A stretch of 64,000 nt of DNA from Pseudonocardia parietis (GTDB taxonomy: Bacteria > Actinomycetota > Actinomycetes > Mycobacteriales > Pseudonocardiaceae), in the NCBI RefSeq assembly GCF_017876315.1, contig NZ_JAGINU010000001.1, forward strand, positions 4,650,001 to 4,714,000. Direction: 5' to 3'. Within the stretch, counting starts at the first letter, position 1. Each line of letters begins with the position of its first letter. This document shows, in pieces, positions 37,920-45,878 of this stretch. The notes beneath the pieces are model-generated. The model was not told where the DNA came from. It worked only from the letters and a program-made list of their open reading frames with translations, and ran no database searches. The translations under genes were made by a program, and so were the position numbers.

Positions 37920-38299
37920 GCATCCACCCGACACTGCGTTACGACGACCCGCGCGCCGCCATCGACTTCCTGGTCGCCGCGCTCGGCTTCCGCGAGCTGG
38001 CCGCGCACAAGGACGGCGACGGCACGATCGTGCACGCCGAGCTCGCCTGGGAGGACCGGGGCGAGCGCGGCGCCCTCGCCCTCGGGGCCCGCACCGCCGG
38101 CGACCCGTTCGACACCGGCCGCGCCGTGACCTACCTGACCTGCGACGATCCGGACGCGCTGCACTCCAGGGCTGTCGCGGCCGGCGCGGTCGTCGTCATG
38201 GGGCTCACCGACCAGGACTACGGTTCCCGCGAGTTCGCCGTCGCCGACCCGGAGGGGAACGTGTGGTCGCTCGGCACATACCGGATGGGCGCCGGGTGA
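37916..38299 (+). CDS. VOC/glyoxalase-fold protein
   Basis: 127 residues, betaalphabetabetabeta modules with YDDPRAAIDFLVAALGF at the start and FAVADPEGNVWSLGTY at the end. Related to bleomycin-resistance and dioxygenase-like proteins; substrate unknown. ATGA overlap with the AraC gene. Confidence 0.88.
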   Translation: MSIHPTLRYDDPRAAIDFLVAALGFRELAAHKDGDGTIVHAELAWEDRGERGALALGARTAGDPFDTGRAVTYLTCDDPDALHSRAVAAGAVVVMGLTDQDYGSREFAVADPEGNVWSLGTYRMGAG

Positions 38300-38694
38300 T
38301 CGCACCGCGTCCCGATCCGGCCGACCCGCTGCCCTGGCTGCGCGAGATCTGCCTGTCGCTGCCCGAGGTGACCGAGAAGATCAGCCACGGGTCCCCGTCC
38401 TGGTTCGTGCGCGCGATGTTCGTGTCCTACGCCGAGCACCACCACGGGCACCCGCACATCGCGTTCTGGTGCGCGGCACCGCCCGGGGTGCAGGAGGAGC
38501 TGGTCGCCGAGGACCCGGCCCGGTTCTTCCGGCCGGCCTACGTCGGGCACCGCGGGTGGCTCGGGGTCGTGCTGGACGGCACCGGCGCACCCGGCGGTCC
38601 CGCGCCGGCCGACCGCGACGAGATCACCGAGATCGTGACCGACGCCTACCGCTGTGTCGCGGCGAAGCGGCTGGCGGCTTTACTGGACGGGTGA
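38296..38694 (+). CDS. MmcQ/YjbR-family protein
   Basis: 132 residues. CLSLPEVTEKISHGSPSWFVR and YVGHRGWLGVVLDG are typical of the MmcQ/YjbR (CyaY-like fold) family, sometimes called DNA-binding, function unclear. GTGA overlap with the VOC gene and with the following hydrolase gene. Confidence 0.87.
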   Translation: MIAPRPDPADPLPWLREICLSLPEVTEKISHGSPSWFVRAMFVSYAEHHHGHPHIAFWCAAPPGVQEELVAEDPARFFRPAYVGHRGWLGVVLDGTGAPGGPAPADRDEITEIVTDAYRCVAAKRLAALLDG

Positions 38695-39437
38695 TCGAAC
38701 TCGACGGCCTGCGGTACGAGTACGACGACGTCCCCGGCTCCGACGACCGCGCTCCCCTGCTGTTCCTGCACGAGGGCCTCGGGTCGGTCGGGCTGTGGCG
38801 GGGGTTCCACCGCCGGATCGCGTCGGAGACCGGACGCCGGACCGTCGCCTACTCGCGGCTCGGGCACGGCCGCTCGGACCGGCCGCGTGACCCGCGCACC
38901 GTGTCGTTCATGTCCGCGGAGGCCGGGTCCGTGGTGCCCGCCCTGTGCACCGCGCTCGGCCTGGACCGGCCGGTGCTCGTCGGGCACTCCGACGGTGCCA
39001 CGATCGCGCTGCTGGCCGCCGCGTCGATGCCGGTGAGCGGCGTCGTCGTCCTCGCCCCGCACGTGCTGGTCGAGGAGTTCGCGCTGGCCGCGATCCGCTC
39101 CGCCCGCGACGCGTTCGAGACCGGTGACCTGCGCACCCGGCTGGCGCGCCACCACGACGACCCGGACGCCGCCTTCCGCGGCTGGAACGACATGTGGCTC
39201 GCGCCGGGGTTCCGGGACTGGGACGTCCGTGACCGGCTCTCCCCCATCACCGCGCCGGTACTGGGGATCCAGGGCGACGACGACCCGTACGGCAGCTTCG
39301 TGCACGTCCGCAGCGTCGCGGAGCGGGCCGCGGGGCCGGTGACGATCACCGAGCTCGGCTGCGGGCACTCCCCCCACCTGGAGCTCCCGGACGAGACCGC
39401 CACCGCGATCACCGGGTTCCTCGCCGACCTCCCCTGA
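38691..39437 (+). CDS. Alpha/beta hydrolase
   Basis: 248 residues. HEGLGSVGLWRGF forms the oxyanion region, the nucleophile elbow is VGHSDGAT (Ser), and the ending GCGHSPHLELPDE supplies the catalytic His. Substrate unknown. GTG start overlaps the previous stop by 4 bp; it is the last gene of the coupled quartet and converges on the PPOX gene with 2 bp between. Confidence 0.9.
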   Translation: MIELDGLRYEYDDVPGSDDRAPLLFLHEGLGSVGLWRGFHRRIASETGRRTVAYSRLGHGRSDRPRDPRTVSFMSAEAGSVVPALCTALGLDRPVLVGHSDGATIALLAAASMPVSGVVVLAPHVLVEEFALAAIRSARDAFETGDLRTRLARHHDDPDAAFRGWNDMWLAPGFRDWDVRDRLSPITAPVLGIQGDDDPYGSFVHVRSVAERAAGPVTITELGCGHSPHLELPDETATAITGFLADLP

Positions 39438-39439
39438 GC

Positions 39440-39865
39440 TCAGCGGGCGGACCAACCGGACCAGCGGGTGGGACGCAGCGCCAGGACCGGGCCCTCCGGT
39501 GGCTGCCGGGCATAGGGCGGGTACTTCCGCGCCAGTGCCGCGATCGCGCGGTCCCGCAGGTCGCCGGCGTCGTGGATCTCCGCGGTCGCGTCGAGGCGCG
39601 CCCACCACAGCTGCGACCAGTCGTCGTCGTAGTGGTCGGCGAGCAGCCCGACGCGCGGATCGGACTCGATGTCGCGCAGCCGGGCCAGCCGGCGGTGCCG
39701 CTTGGGCTTCACGTCGTCCACGGCGGACACGACGAGGTCGTCGAGCATCGTGAACGTCATCGGCACCAGCCGCGGGGTGCCGTCGGTGCGCCGGATCGTG
39801 GCCAGCCGGGCGACCGGGGCGGAGGCGAGCAGCGCGCGGGCTGCGGTCTCGTCGAGCGTGGGCAT
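39440..39865 (-). CDS. PPOX-class F420-dependent oxidoreductase (TIGR03668 type)
   Basis: 141 residues, split-barrel flavin/F420-binding fold. VDDVKPKRHRRLARLRDIESDPRV followed by LLADHYDDDWSQLWWARLDA is the recognisable pattern of this F420-linked actinobacterial family. Substrate unknown. Confidence 0.85.
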   Translation of the reverse strand: MPTLDETAARALLASAPVARLATIRRTDGTPRLVPMTFTMLDDLVVSAVDDVKPKRHRRLARLRDIESDPRVGLLADHYDDDWSQLWWARLDATAEIHDAGDLRDRAIAALARKYPPYARQPPEGPVLALRPTRWSGWSAR

Positions 39866-39903
39866 CGGCGGCGATCCTACGGCCGGGCACGAATTTCGCC
39901 TCC

Positions 39904-39966
39904 TTCAACCTGTGGGTTGAATACGGGCTCGACGTCCGCTATCGTCTTAATCAACCGCAAGGTTGA
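39904..39966 (+). promoter_or_regulatory. Promoter of the arsR-SRPBCC pair with two perfect operators
   Basis: TTGAAT (39917-39922), 17-bp spacer, TATCGT (39940-39945). Two identical-plan 16-bp palindromes TCAACC-N4-GGTTGA occur at 39905-39920 (over the -35) and 39951-39966 (at the transcription start). Their centres are 46 bp apart. Placement fits dual-site repression by the ArsR-type product. Confidence 0.85.
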
Positions 39967-39982
39967 ACGAAGAGGAGACATC

Positions 39983-40330
39983 GTGGAGGACCGGCTCTCG
40001 AAGGTGTTCGCCGCTCTGGCGGACCCGACCCGGCGCGACATGGTGGCCCGGCTGGCCGCCGACGACGCGACGGTCAACGAGCTCGCCGAGCCCTACGACG
40101 TCTCCGTCCAGGCGGTGTCCAAGCACATCAAGGTGCTCGAGGACGCCGGGCTGGTCCGGCGCAGCCGGCAGGCCCAGCGACGGCCGGTGCACCTCGAAGC
40201 GGAGGTGTTCGACCTGATGACGGCCTGGATCGAGCGATACCGGCGACAGATCGAGGAACGCTACCGGCGCCTCGACGACCTGCTCGCCGCCGAAGTGCCC
40301 ACCGAGACGAACGAGGGAGCAGCATCATGA
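39983..40330 (+). CDS. ArsR-family repressor (SRPBCC-partner type)
   Basis: 115 residues. Winged HTH VFAALADPTRRDMVARL, NELAEPYDVSVQAVSKHIKVLEDAGLV. No clustered Cys or His for metal, so it is of the metal-independent type usually coupled to an AHSA1/SRPBCC protein. GTG has GAGGAG upstream. The two operators in front of it indicate autorepression. Confidence 0.92.
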   Translation: MEDRLSKVFAALADPTRRDMVARLAADDATVNELAEPYDVSVQAVSKHIKVLEDAGLVRRSRQAQRRPVHLEAEVFDLMTAWIERYRRQIEERYRRLDDLLAAEVPTETNEGAAS

Positions 40331-40809
40331 CCACCCCGACCCGCGAGACCACCATCGAGGCCGTTGCGGACCTGCCGATCATCCGGATCATCCGGGAGTT
40401 CGACGCCCCGCCCGAGCGGGTCTTCGAGGCGCACGTCGACGTCGAGAAGGTGAAGCGCTGGCTCGGCCCGCGCCGGCTCACCATGACCGTGCAGCGCTGG
40501 GACGCCGAGACCGGCGGCGGCTACCGCTACACGCACACCGACGACGACGGCGAGTACCGCTTCTACGGCTCGTTCCACGAGGTCCGCGCGCCCGAGCGGA
40601 TCGTGCAGACCTTCACCTTCGAGGGCTACCCGGACGGCGTGTCCCTGGAGACCATGACGCTGACCGAGCTGCCGGGCGGCCGCACCCGTCTCGTCGGGAT
40701 CTCGGTCGTCGACTCGGTGGAGGCCCGCGACGCCATGCTCGCCTCCGGCATGGAGGTCGGCGTGAACGAAGGCTACGAACAGCTCGACGAGCTGCTCGCG
40801 GAGTCGTAG
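40327..40809 (+). CDS. SRPBCC/AHSA1-domain protein
   Basis: 160 residues, START-like ligand-binding fold: IIREFDAPPERVFEAHVDVEKVKRWLGP and GSFHEVRAPERIVQTFTFEG. ATGA overlap with the ArsR gene ensures equal expression. In such pairs the protein probably binds the hydrophobic signal or damaged substrate; the actual ligand is not known. Confidence 0.9.
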   Translation: MTTPTRETTIEAVADLPIIRIIREFDAPPERVFEAHVDVEKVKRWLGPRRLTMTVQRWDAETGGGYRYTHTDDDGEYRFYGSFHEVRAPERIVQTFTFEGYPDGVSLETMTLTELPGGRTRLVGISVVDSVEARDAMLASGMEVGVNEGYEQLDELLAES

Positions 40810-40823
40810 GCGAGACCCGCCGG

Positions 40824-40863
40824 GTGTCACGTCAGGGTTCGGTGGCCCGCACCTGCGTGACAC
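40824..40863 (+). terminator. Hairpin after the SRPBCC gene
   Basis: GTGTCACGTCAGG pairs with CCTGCGTGACAC apart from one bulged base, with a 15-nt loop, 15 bp after the stop. Confidence 0.65.
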
Positions 40864-40923
40864 TCGGCGAGTTCGGCGGGACGCGGGGGCGTCGCTGTCG
40901 GGGGTCGGCTCTAGCGTGGTGGC

Positions 40924-43900
40924 GTGCTCGTCGTTCATGCGCTCCACTCCCCCGGGCGGGGTGTCCTGCTCTGGGCCGAGGACGGTGAGCGGCCCGCGCG
41001 GACCGACCGGCGTTCGCTGCGGACCGCGCGGCCGCACCCGTTCGCCGTGCCCTCCGACGAGCTGGCCGCGATCCATCCGGGGAAGGCGGCGTCGGTGACG
41101 GTGCTGCTTCCGTCGCACCCCAGCGGCCCGCGGGACTCGCCCGGCCTGGTGCGGACCACGGCGCGCGCCCGGACCCGCAGCGAACCCACGCTGGCCCCGT
41201 GGACCGTGCCTGCCGTGCAGGTCGACCCGTCGGAGCTCACCGACCCGTCGCCGGACGTCCGGTACGGCGAGTCGTTCCGGCACCTGGCCGAGCTGGTCCG
41301 CTTCGCCGACGAGCTGGCCGCCCGCGGGCGCGTGCTGCCGGTGCTGGCCACCGAGGCGGGCCGGCCGGTGGCCCGCTGGCGACCGGTCGTGCAGGGGCTG
41401 GACGCCGTCGCCCGGGCCGATCTGGCGCGCCGGCTCCCGCCGGTGGCCCGCTGCGAGCAGCGGCGCCCCGGTGACGTCGCCGGGCAGGACCCCGACGAGC
41501 TGGTCGGCACCGCGCTCGACCGCTTCACCGACACCGCGGTCCGGGACCGGCTGGGGCGCAGCGCCGCGATGCCACTGCCGCTGCCCGACCGGCCGAGCAC
41601 CCCGGCCGCGCTGCTGCACGCGCTGACCGGGCCCGCGCCGGAGGTGCCGGCGACCGAGGAGGGACTCGGCGCGCTGCGCGAGGCCCTCACCGCGTGGGAC
41701 GACGTGGGCCGCGAGCAGCCGGGGGCGGGCACCGCCCTGTTCCGGCTGACCGAGGTCTCCACGATGCACGATCCGGCCGACCCGGATCCGGACCCGCTCG
41801 ACCAGACCGGCGACGGCACCCGCTGGGAGGTGCGGTTCGCGCTGCAGTCCACCGAGGACCCGAGCCTGCAGCTCGAGGCCCCGGACGTCTGGGCGGGGGC
41901 AGCCGACGGCCTGATCGCCGGCGCGCAGGACGTGCTGCTGGCCGAGCTGGGCCGCGCCGCGCAGGTGCTGCCGGAGCTGGTCCGGTCGCTGCGCGACGCC
42001 CGGCCGGTGGGACTGACGCTCGACGTCGCCGGCGCGCACCGCTTCCTCACCCGCGACGCTCCCGCACTGCTCGCAGCCGGGTTCGGTGTCACGCTGCCGC
42101 GCGGCTGGGACGGGACGCGCGCACTCGGGCTGAAGCTGTCGGCGTCGTCGGCTCCGGCTCCCGGGGTCGTCACGCGCGGCGGGCTGGGCCGCGACGAGCT
42201 GGCGGAGTTCCGCTGGTCGCTCGCGGTGGGCGACGACGAGCTGGGTGAGGACGAGATCAGCGCCCTGGTCGCGGCGAAGGCGCCACTGGTCCGGCTGCGG
42301 GGGCGCTGGGTCGCCGTCGACGCGGACGCGCTGGCCCGCGGTCTGGACTTCCTGCGCCGCTCCCGGGACCGCACCCCGACCGTGCACGACGTGCTGGCCG
42401 CGGCCCGCGGGGACGTCGACGCACCGCTGCCGGTCACCGACGTCGACGCCCGCGGCCGGCTCGGCGCCCTGCTCGACGGCACCGCCGAGCGCGACCTCGA
42501 ACCGTTGCCCGCGCCGCCCGGGTTCACCGCGACCCTGCGCCCCTACCAGGAGCGGGGTGTGGCCTGGCTGGCGTTCCTGTCCTCGCTCGGGCTGGGCGCC
42601 TGCCTGGCAGACGACATGGGGCTGGGCAAGACGGTGCAGCTACTGGCCCTGGAGACCCACGACCGGGCCGAGGACAGCACCGCACCCACCCTCATCGTCT
42701 GCCCCATGTCGATGGTCGGCACCTGGCAGAAGGAGGCGGCCCGGTTCGCCCCGGACCTGCGGGTGCACGCCCACCACGGTGCGGCGCGCCCCCGCGGCGC
42801 GGCCCTGCACACCCGGCTCGGCGAGGTCGACCTGGTGGTGACGACCTACGCCACCGCCACCCGGGACGCGGAGGACCTGCGGCTGTGGCGGTTCCACCGG
42901 CTCGTCCTCGACGAGGCCCAAATGATCAAGAACTCGCACGCGGCGGCCTCGCGGACCATGCGCTCGCTCGATGCCGCGCACCGGATCGCACTCACCGGCA
43001 CCCCGATGGAGAACCGGCTGGCCGAGCTGTGGTCGGTGATGGACTTCCTCAACCCCGGCATCCTCGGCTCGCCCGAGGTGTTCCGGCAGCGCTTCGCGGT
43101 CCCGGTCGAGCGGCACCGTGACGCCGGCGCCGCCCGGACACTGCGCCGGATCACCCGGCCGTACCTGTTGCGCCGGGTCAAGACCGACCCGCAGGTGATC
43201 GACGACCTGCCGGAGAAGATCGAGATCGTGCAGGACCACCGGCTCACCCGGGAGCAGGCGTCGCTGTACCGCACGGTCGTCGACGACATGATGGAGCGGA
43301 TCGAGGGCAGCGACGGCATCGAGCGCCGCGGCAACGTGCTCGCCGCGATGAGCAAGCTCAAACAGATCTGCAACCACCCCGCGCAGCTGCTGCACGACGG
43401 GTCCCCGATCCACCGGGCCGGGGGGCGGCACCGCTCCGGGAAGGTCGCCCGGCTGGAGGAGATCCTCGAGTCGGTGCTCGCGGCCGGGGACAAGGTGCTG
43501 CTGTTCAGCCAGTACACGGAGTTCGCCGCGATGCTGCGGCCGCACCTGTCGGCGCGGTTCGACACCGAGGTGCTCTACCTGCACGGCGGCACGCCGAAGA
43601 AGCGGCGCGACGAGATGGTGGCCCGGTTCCAGAGCGACGACGGGCCGTCGGTGTTCCTGCTCTCGCTCAAGGCCGGCGGGACCGGCCTGACGCTGACCGC
43701 GGCCAACCACGTCATCCACCTGGACCGGTGGTGGAACCCGGCGGTGGAGGACCAGGCCACCGACCGGGCGTTCCGGATCGGGCAGAAGCGTTCGGTGCAG
43801 GTGCGCAAGTTCGTCTGCCCGGGCACGGTCGAGGAACGGATCGACACCCTGGTGGCCTCGAAGCGGTCGCTGTCGGACATGGTCGTGACCGACGGCGAGG

Positions 43901-43995
43901 ACTGGCTGACGTCGCTGTCCACGGCCGAGCTGCGCGAGGTGTTCGCGCTCGGGTCCGACGCGGTCACCGACGACCCGGGAGAGACCGATGAGTGA
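40924..43995 (+). CDS. SNF2-family DEAD/DEAH-like ATPase, HelZ type
   Basis: 1023 residues. The N-terminal 530 residues include the bacterial SNF2-associated domain. The Swi2/Snf2 ATPase has Walker A DDMGLGKT (about 564-571), LDEAQMIKN (about 662), ITGTPMEN-type motif III (ALTGTPMENRL), and the C-terminal helicase lobe with LFSQYTEF, LLSLKAGGTGLTLTAANHVIHLDRWWNPA and QATDRAFRIGQ. It remodels nucleic acid-protein complexes; the actual substrate in bacteria is unknown. TAGCGT at 40912-40917 six nt before the GTG suggests leaderless expression. It overlaps the SWIM gene by 8 bp. Confidence 0.93.
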   Translation: MLVVHALHSPGRGVLLWAEDGERPARTDRRSLRTARPHPFAVPSDELAAIHPGKAASVTVLLPSHPSGPRDSPGLVRTTARARTRSEPTLAPWTVPAVQVDPSELTDPSPDVRYGESFRHLAELVRFADELAARGRVLPVLATEAGRPVARWRPVVQGLDAVARADLARRLPPVARCEQRRPGDVAGQDPDELVGTALDRFTDTAVRDRLGRSAAMPLPLPDRPSTPAALLHALTGPAPEVPATEEGLGALREALTAWDDVGREQPGAGTALFRLTEVSTMHDPADPDPDPLDQTGDGTRWEVRFALQSTEDPSLQLEAPDVWAGAADGLIAGAQDVLLAELGRAAQVLPELVRSLRDARPVGLTLDVAGAHRFLTRDAPALLAAGFGVTLPRGWDGTRALGLKLSASSAPAPGVVTRGGLGRDELAEFRWSLAVGDDELGEDEISALVAAKAPLVRLRGRWVAVDADALARGLDFLRRSRDRTPTVHDVLAAARGDVDAPLPVTDVDARGRLGALLDGTAERDLEPLPAPPGFTATLRPYQERGVAWLAFLSSLGLGACLADDMGLGKTVQLLALETHDRAEDSTAPTLIVCPMSMVGTWQKEAARFAPDLRVHAHHGAARPRGAALHTRLGEVDLVVTTYATATRDAEDLRLWRFHRLVLDEAQMIKNSHAAASRTMRSLDAAHRIALTGTPMENRLAELWSVMDFLNPGILGSPEVFRQRFAVPVERHRDAGAARTLRRITRPYLLRRVKTDPQVIDDLPEKIEIVQDHRLTREQASLYRTVVDDMMERIEGSDGIERRGNVLAAMSKLKQICNHPAQLLHDGSPIHRAGGRHRSGKVARLEEILESVLAAGDKVLLFSQYTEFAAMLRPHLSARFDTEVLYLHGGTPKKRRDEMVARFQSDDGPSVFLLSLKAGGTGLTLTAANHVIHLDRWWNPAVEDQATDRAFRIGQKRSVQVRKFVCPGTVEERIDTLVASKRSLSDMVVTDGEDWLTSLSTAELREVFALGSDAVTDDPGETDE

Positions 43996-44818
43996 CCAGC
44001 CGTTCTGGGCGTCCGACGAGTACACCGGCGGCCGGCCGATCCGGGTCGAGGGCGGCATCCGGATCCACGCCGCGAAGGGAGCGGTGGCCCGCACCTGGTG
44101 GTCGGCGCGGTTCCTGTCCGTGCTGGAGCGGCTCGGCGTCGGCGGGCGGCTCTCGCGCGGCAAGACCTACGCCCGCTCCGGGCAGATCGTGTCGCTCGAC
44201 GTCGACGCCGGCGCGGCCGTGGCGCTCGTGCAGGGCACCCGGCCGCAGCCCTACCGGGTCCGGATCGGGCTGCGGGTCTGGGACAAGCCGCAGTGGCGGC
44301 GGGTGGAGGAGGCGCTGGCCGCCGACGCCTGGTACGCGGCCGCGCTGCTCTCCGGGACGGTCCCGCCGGAGATCGAGGAGCTGCTCGACGGCCTGGGACT
44401 GTCGCTGTTCCCGGCGGCCGGTGGTGACCTGGCGCAGGACTGCTCCTGCCCGGACGCCACGGTGCCCTGCAAGCACCTCGCCGCCGTGTTCTACGTGCTG
44501 GCCGAGCGCTGCGACACCGACCCGTTCACCCTGCTCACGTTGCGCGGGCGGGACCGCACGACGTTGCTGGAGCGGCTGCGCGAGGAGCGGGACCGCGCGG
44601 CGGGGGCCGGCGCCCCCTCCGGCCCCGCGGCGCTCGCCGACCTGCTCGACGGCTTCTGGACCGCCCCGGCCGGTGGCGCCGCTCCCCCGAGCCCGCCCGA
44701 GACGGAGCCGGACGCCGTGCTCGACCAGGTGCCGGAGCCGGCGCTGCGCGCGGGCCCGGACACGCTGACCGACCTGCTCCGGCCGGTCTACCGGGCGCTC
44801 GCACACCCCGATCGCTGA
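43988..44818 (+). CDS. SWIM zinc-finger protein, partner of the SNF2 ATPase
   Basis: 276 residues. The SWIM motif CxC-xn-CxH reads CSCPDATVPCKH near residues 151-162. Bacterial SNF2 ATPase genes are frequently followed by such a protein, suggesting a complex with a DNA- or protein-binding zinc module. The ATG lies within the end of the SNF2 gene. The C-terminal quarter is Pro/Glu-rich. Confidence 0.9.
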   Translation: MSDQPFWASDEYTGGRPIRVEGGIRIHAAKGAVARTWWSARFLSVLERLGVGGRLSRGKTYARSGQIVSLDVDAGAAVALVQGTRPQPYRVRIGLRVWDKPQWRRVEEALAADAWYAAALLSGTVPPEIEELLDGLGLSLFPAAGGDLAQDCSCPDATVPCKHLAAVFYVLAERCDTDPFTLLTLRGRDRTTLLERLREERDRAAGAGAPSGPAALADLLDGFWTAPAGGAAPPSPPETEPDAVLDQVPEPALRAGPDTLTDLLRPVYRALAHPDR

Positions 44819-44833
44819 ACCCCGCTAACGCGT

Positions 44834-44907
44834 GAGGGCCCGGCCACCGTGTTGGCGACCGGGCCCTCGTTCCCGAACTGACGCGCCGCTCCCACCACGA
44901 AGCGACA
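44834..44907 (-). ncRNA. Candidate iron-box-controlled small RNA, copy A
   Basis: Predicted 74-nt transcript. Its 3' end is a perfect 10-bp hairpin, GAGGGCCCGG / CCGGGCCCTC, with a 15-nt loop (44834-44868). It is preceded by a single-stranded segment nearly identical to copy B (44871-44930 against 45031-45090, 52 of 60 bases equal, offset exactly 160 bp). The conserved core includes GTCAGTTCGGGAA on the minus strand. There is no open frame of note. The hairpin also lies 16 bp after the convergent SWIM gene and may terminate both. RNA status is inferred from promoter, core and hairpin order. Confidence 0.55.
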
Positions 44908-44913
44908 TCACTG

Positions 44914-44942
44914 AAGTTAGCCTACCCTTAGCTGATCGTCAA
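44914..44942 (-). promoter_or_regulatory. Promoter with degenerate iron box, copy A
   Basis: On the minus strand TTGACG (44942-44937), 17-bp spacer, TAACTT (44919-44914). The spacer and -10 hold a DtxR/IdeR-like sequence that agrees with TTAGGTTAGSCTAACCTAA at 12 of 19 positions. Confidence 0.55.
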
Positions 44943-44991
44943 GACCCTCGATCCCTCCGGACGAGAACCGCAGAGGAGAGCGAAAAGAGGG

Positions 44992-45067
44992 ACGGCCCGG
45001 CCGCTGTGGTCGAGGCGGCCGGGCCGTGATTCCCGAACTGACGCGCCGCCCCCACCACGAGGCGACG
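44992..45067 (-). ncRNA. Candidate iron-box-controlled small RNA, copy B
   Basis: Predicted 76-nt transcript. It ends in a perfect 13-bp hairpin, ACGGCCCGGCCGC / GCGGCCGGGCCGT (44992-45027), with a 10-nt loop, followed on the minus strand by CCCTCTTTTCG, a real T-run that marks a Rho-independent terminator in this direction. The 5' segment is the paralogue of copy A; the hairpin sequences differ while the fold is kept. It has its own promoter and starts 70 bp downstream of the DUF3817 gene on the same strand. Confidence 0.6.
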
Positions 45068-45073
45068 GCGTTG

Positions 45074-45103
45074 AAGTTAGCCTAGGCTTACCTCAGACGT
45101 CAA
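45074..45103 (-). promoter_or_regulatory. Promoter with strong iron box, copy B
   Basis: TTGACG (45103-45098), 18-bp spacer, TAACTT (45079-45074) on the minus strand. TGAGGTAAGCCTAGGCTAA overlaps the spacer and -10 and matches the DtxR/IdeR iron-box consensus at 15 of 19 positions, around a perfect AGCCTAGGCT centre. Confidence 0.65.
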
Positions 45104-45136
45104 GGGTGGGTGCCGCACCGCAGTTCGGAGCGCGTG

Positions 45137-45469
45137 TCAGCCGGTGACGGGCTGACTGCGCGCGGGGTCGAGCCGGCCGGATCGCGCCACATGCCGCTCG
45201 AACCAGATCGTCGTCAGCGGCGGGATGCTGGCGAGCACGCCGACGACCGTCGTCCACAGGTCCCACCGGAACAGCCGTGCCGTCCACAGCGTCACCAGCA
45301 CGTACACGACGAACAGCGCGCCGTGGATCGGGCCGAAGACCTGCACCCCGAGCTCGCTGGTGCCCAGCACCCACTTGACGAACATCCCGATCAGCAACCC
45401 GGTCCAGGAGCAGGCCTCGGCGATCGCGACGACCCGGAAGACCCGGGCGACGATGGTGGGGTCGTTCAT
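45137..45469 (-). CDS. DUF3817 small membrane protein
   Basis: 110 residues with three predicted membrane helices (VFRVVAIAEACSWTGLLIGM, PIHGALFVVYVLVTLWTARL, TTVVGVLASIPPLTTIWF). DUF3817 proteins are widespread integral membrane proteins of unknown role. ATG at 45469, with a somewhat distant GGAGG. Directly upstream of the two small RNA genes on the same strand. Confidence 0.85.
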   Translation of the reverse strand: MNDPTIVARVFRVVAIAEACSWTGLLIGMFVKWVLGTSELGVQVFGPIHGALFVVYVLVTLWTARLFRWDLWTTVVGVLASIPPLTTIWFERHVARSGRLDPARSQPVTG

Positions 45470-45556
45470 GGCAGCGGGTTCCTCCGGGACGGGGTCGGAA
45501 CGATGTCGCCCTCCACTCTGCCGTACTCGTCCCACGAACTTCTACCGGGTGTCGAA

Positions 45557-45566
45557 TTAGGCTCAC
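45557..45566. promoter_or_regulatory. Possible third iron-box core
   Basis: TTAGGCTCAC equals the central ten bases of the Streptomyces-type DmdR/IdeR box; the flanks are poor. It lies between the DUF3817 and HicA-like genes. Confidence 0.25.
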
Positions 45567-45620
45567 ACACCCGTACAGCCCACTGAACGCTTGCCCGTTC
45601 AGCTCGCTAGACTTACCCTT

Positions 45621-45878
45621 GTGGTGAACCGCCGGACCAAGTACGCGACGACGATGCAGATCGTCCGCCGCACGGCCCGCCGGCACTCGATGAGAGTGAT
45701 CGAGATCCCGGGGAGGGGCGAGGGCTCACACCGCTGGCACGCACTGGTCGACTCGTCCGGAATCGAGATCGTGCGCTTCTCGCTGACAGATCATCCGCGC
45801 GAGCTGTCCTGGACGGTCCTGCGGAACCTGGAGGAGCGGCTCGCACCGTGCTTCGGAGAGAAGTGGATGGAACGATGA
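45621..45878 (+). CDS. HicA-like mRNA interferase-fold protein
   Basis: 85 residues. RRTARRHSMRVIEIPGRGEGSHRWHALV contains the GSH motif whose His is catalytic in HicA toxins, and the ending HPRELSWTVLRNLEERLAPCFGEKW fits the dsRBD-like fold. TAGACT at 45608-45613 seven nt upstream of GTG (45621) indicates leaderless expression; a second GTG follows at 45624. ATGA overlap with the HicB-like gene. Toxicity is inferred from the family. Confidence 0.78.
   Translation: MVNRRTKYATTMQIVRRTARRHSMRVIEIPGRGEGSHRWHALVDSSGIEIVRFSLTDHPRELSWTVLRNLEERLAPCFGEKWMER

Noticed and set aside
44834-45103. Two plain transcription terminators with no RNA gene
   Set aside because: The promoter, spacing and about 40-nt core are conserved together with the hairpins, and the T-run of copy B is on the strand facing away from the SWIM gene, so terminators alone do not explain the duplication.
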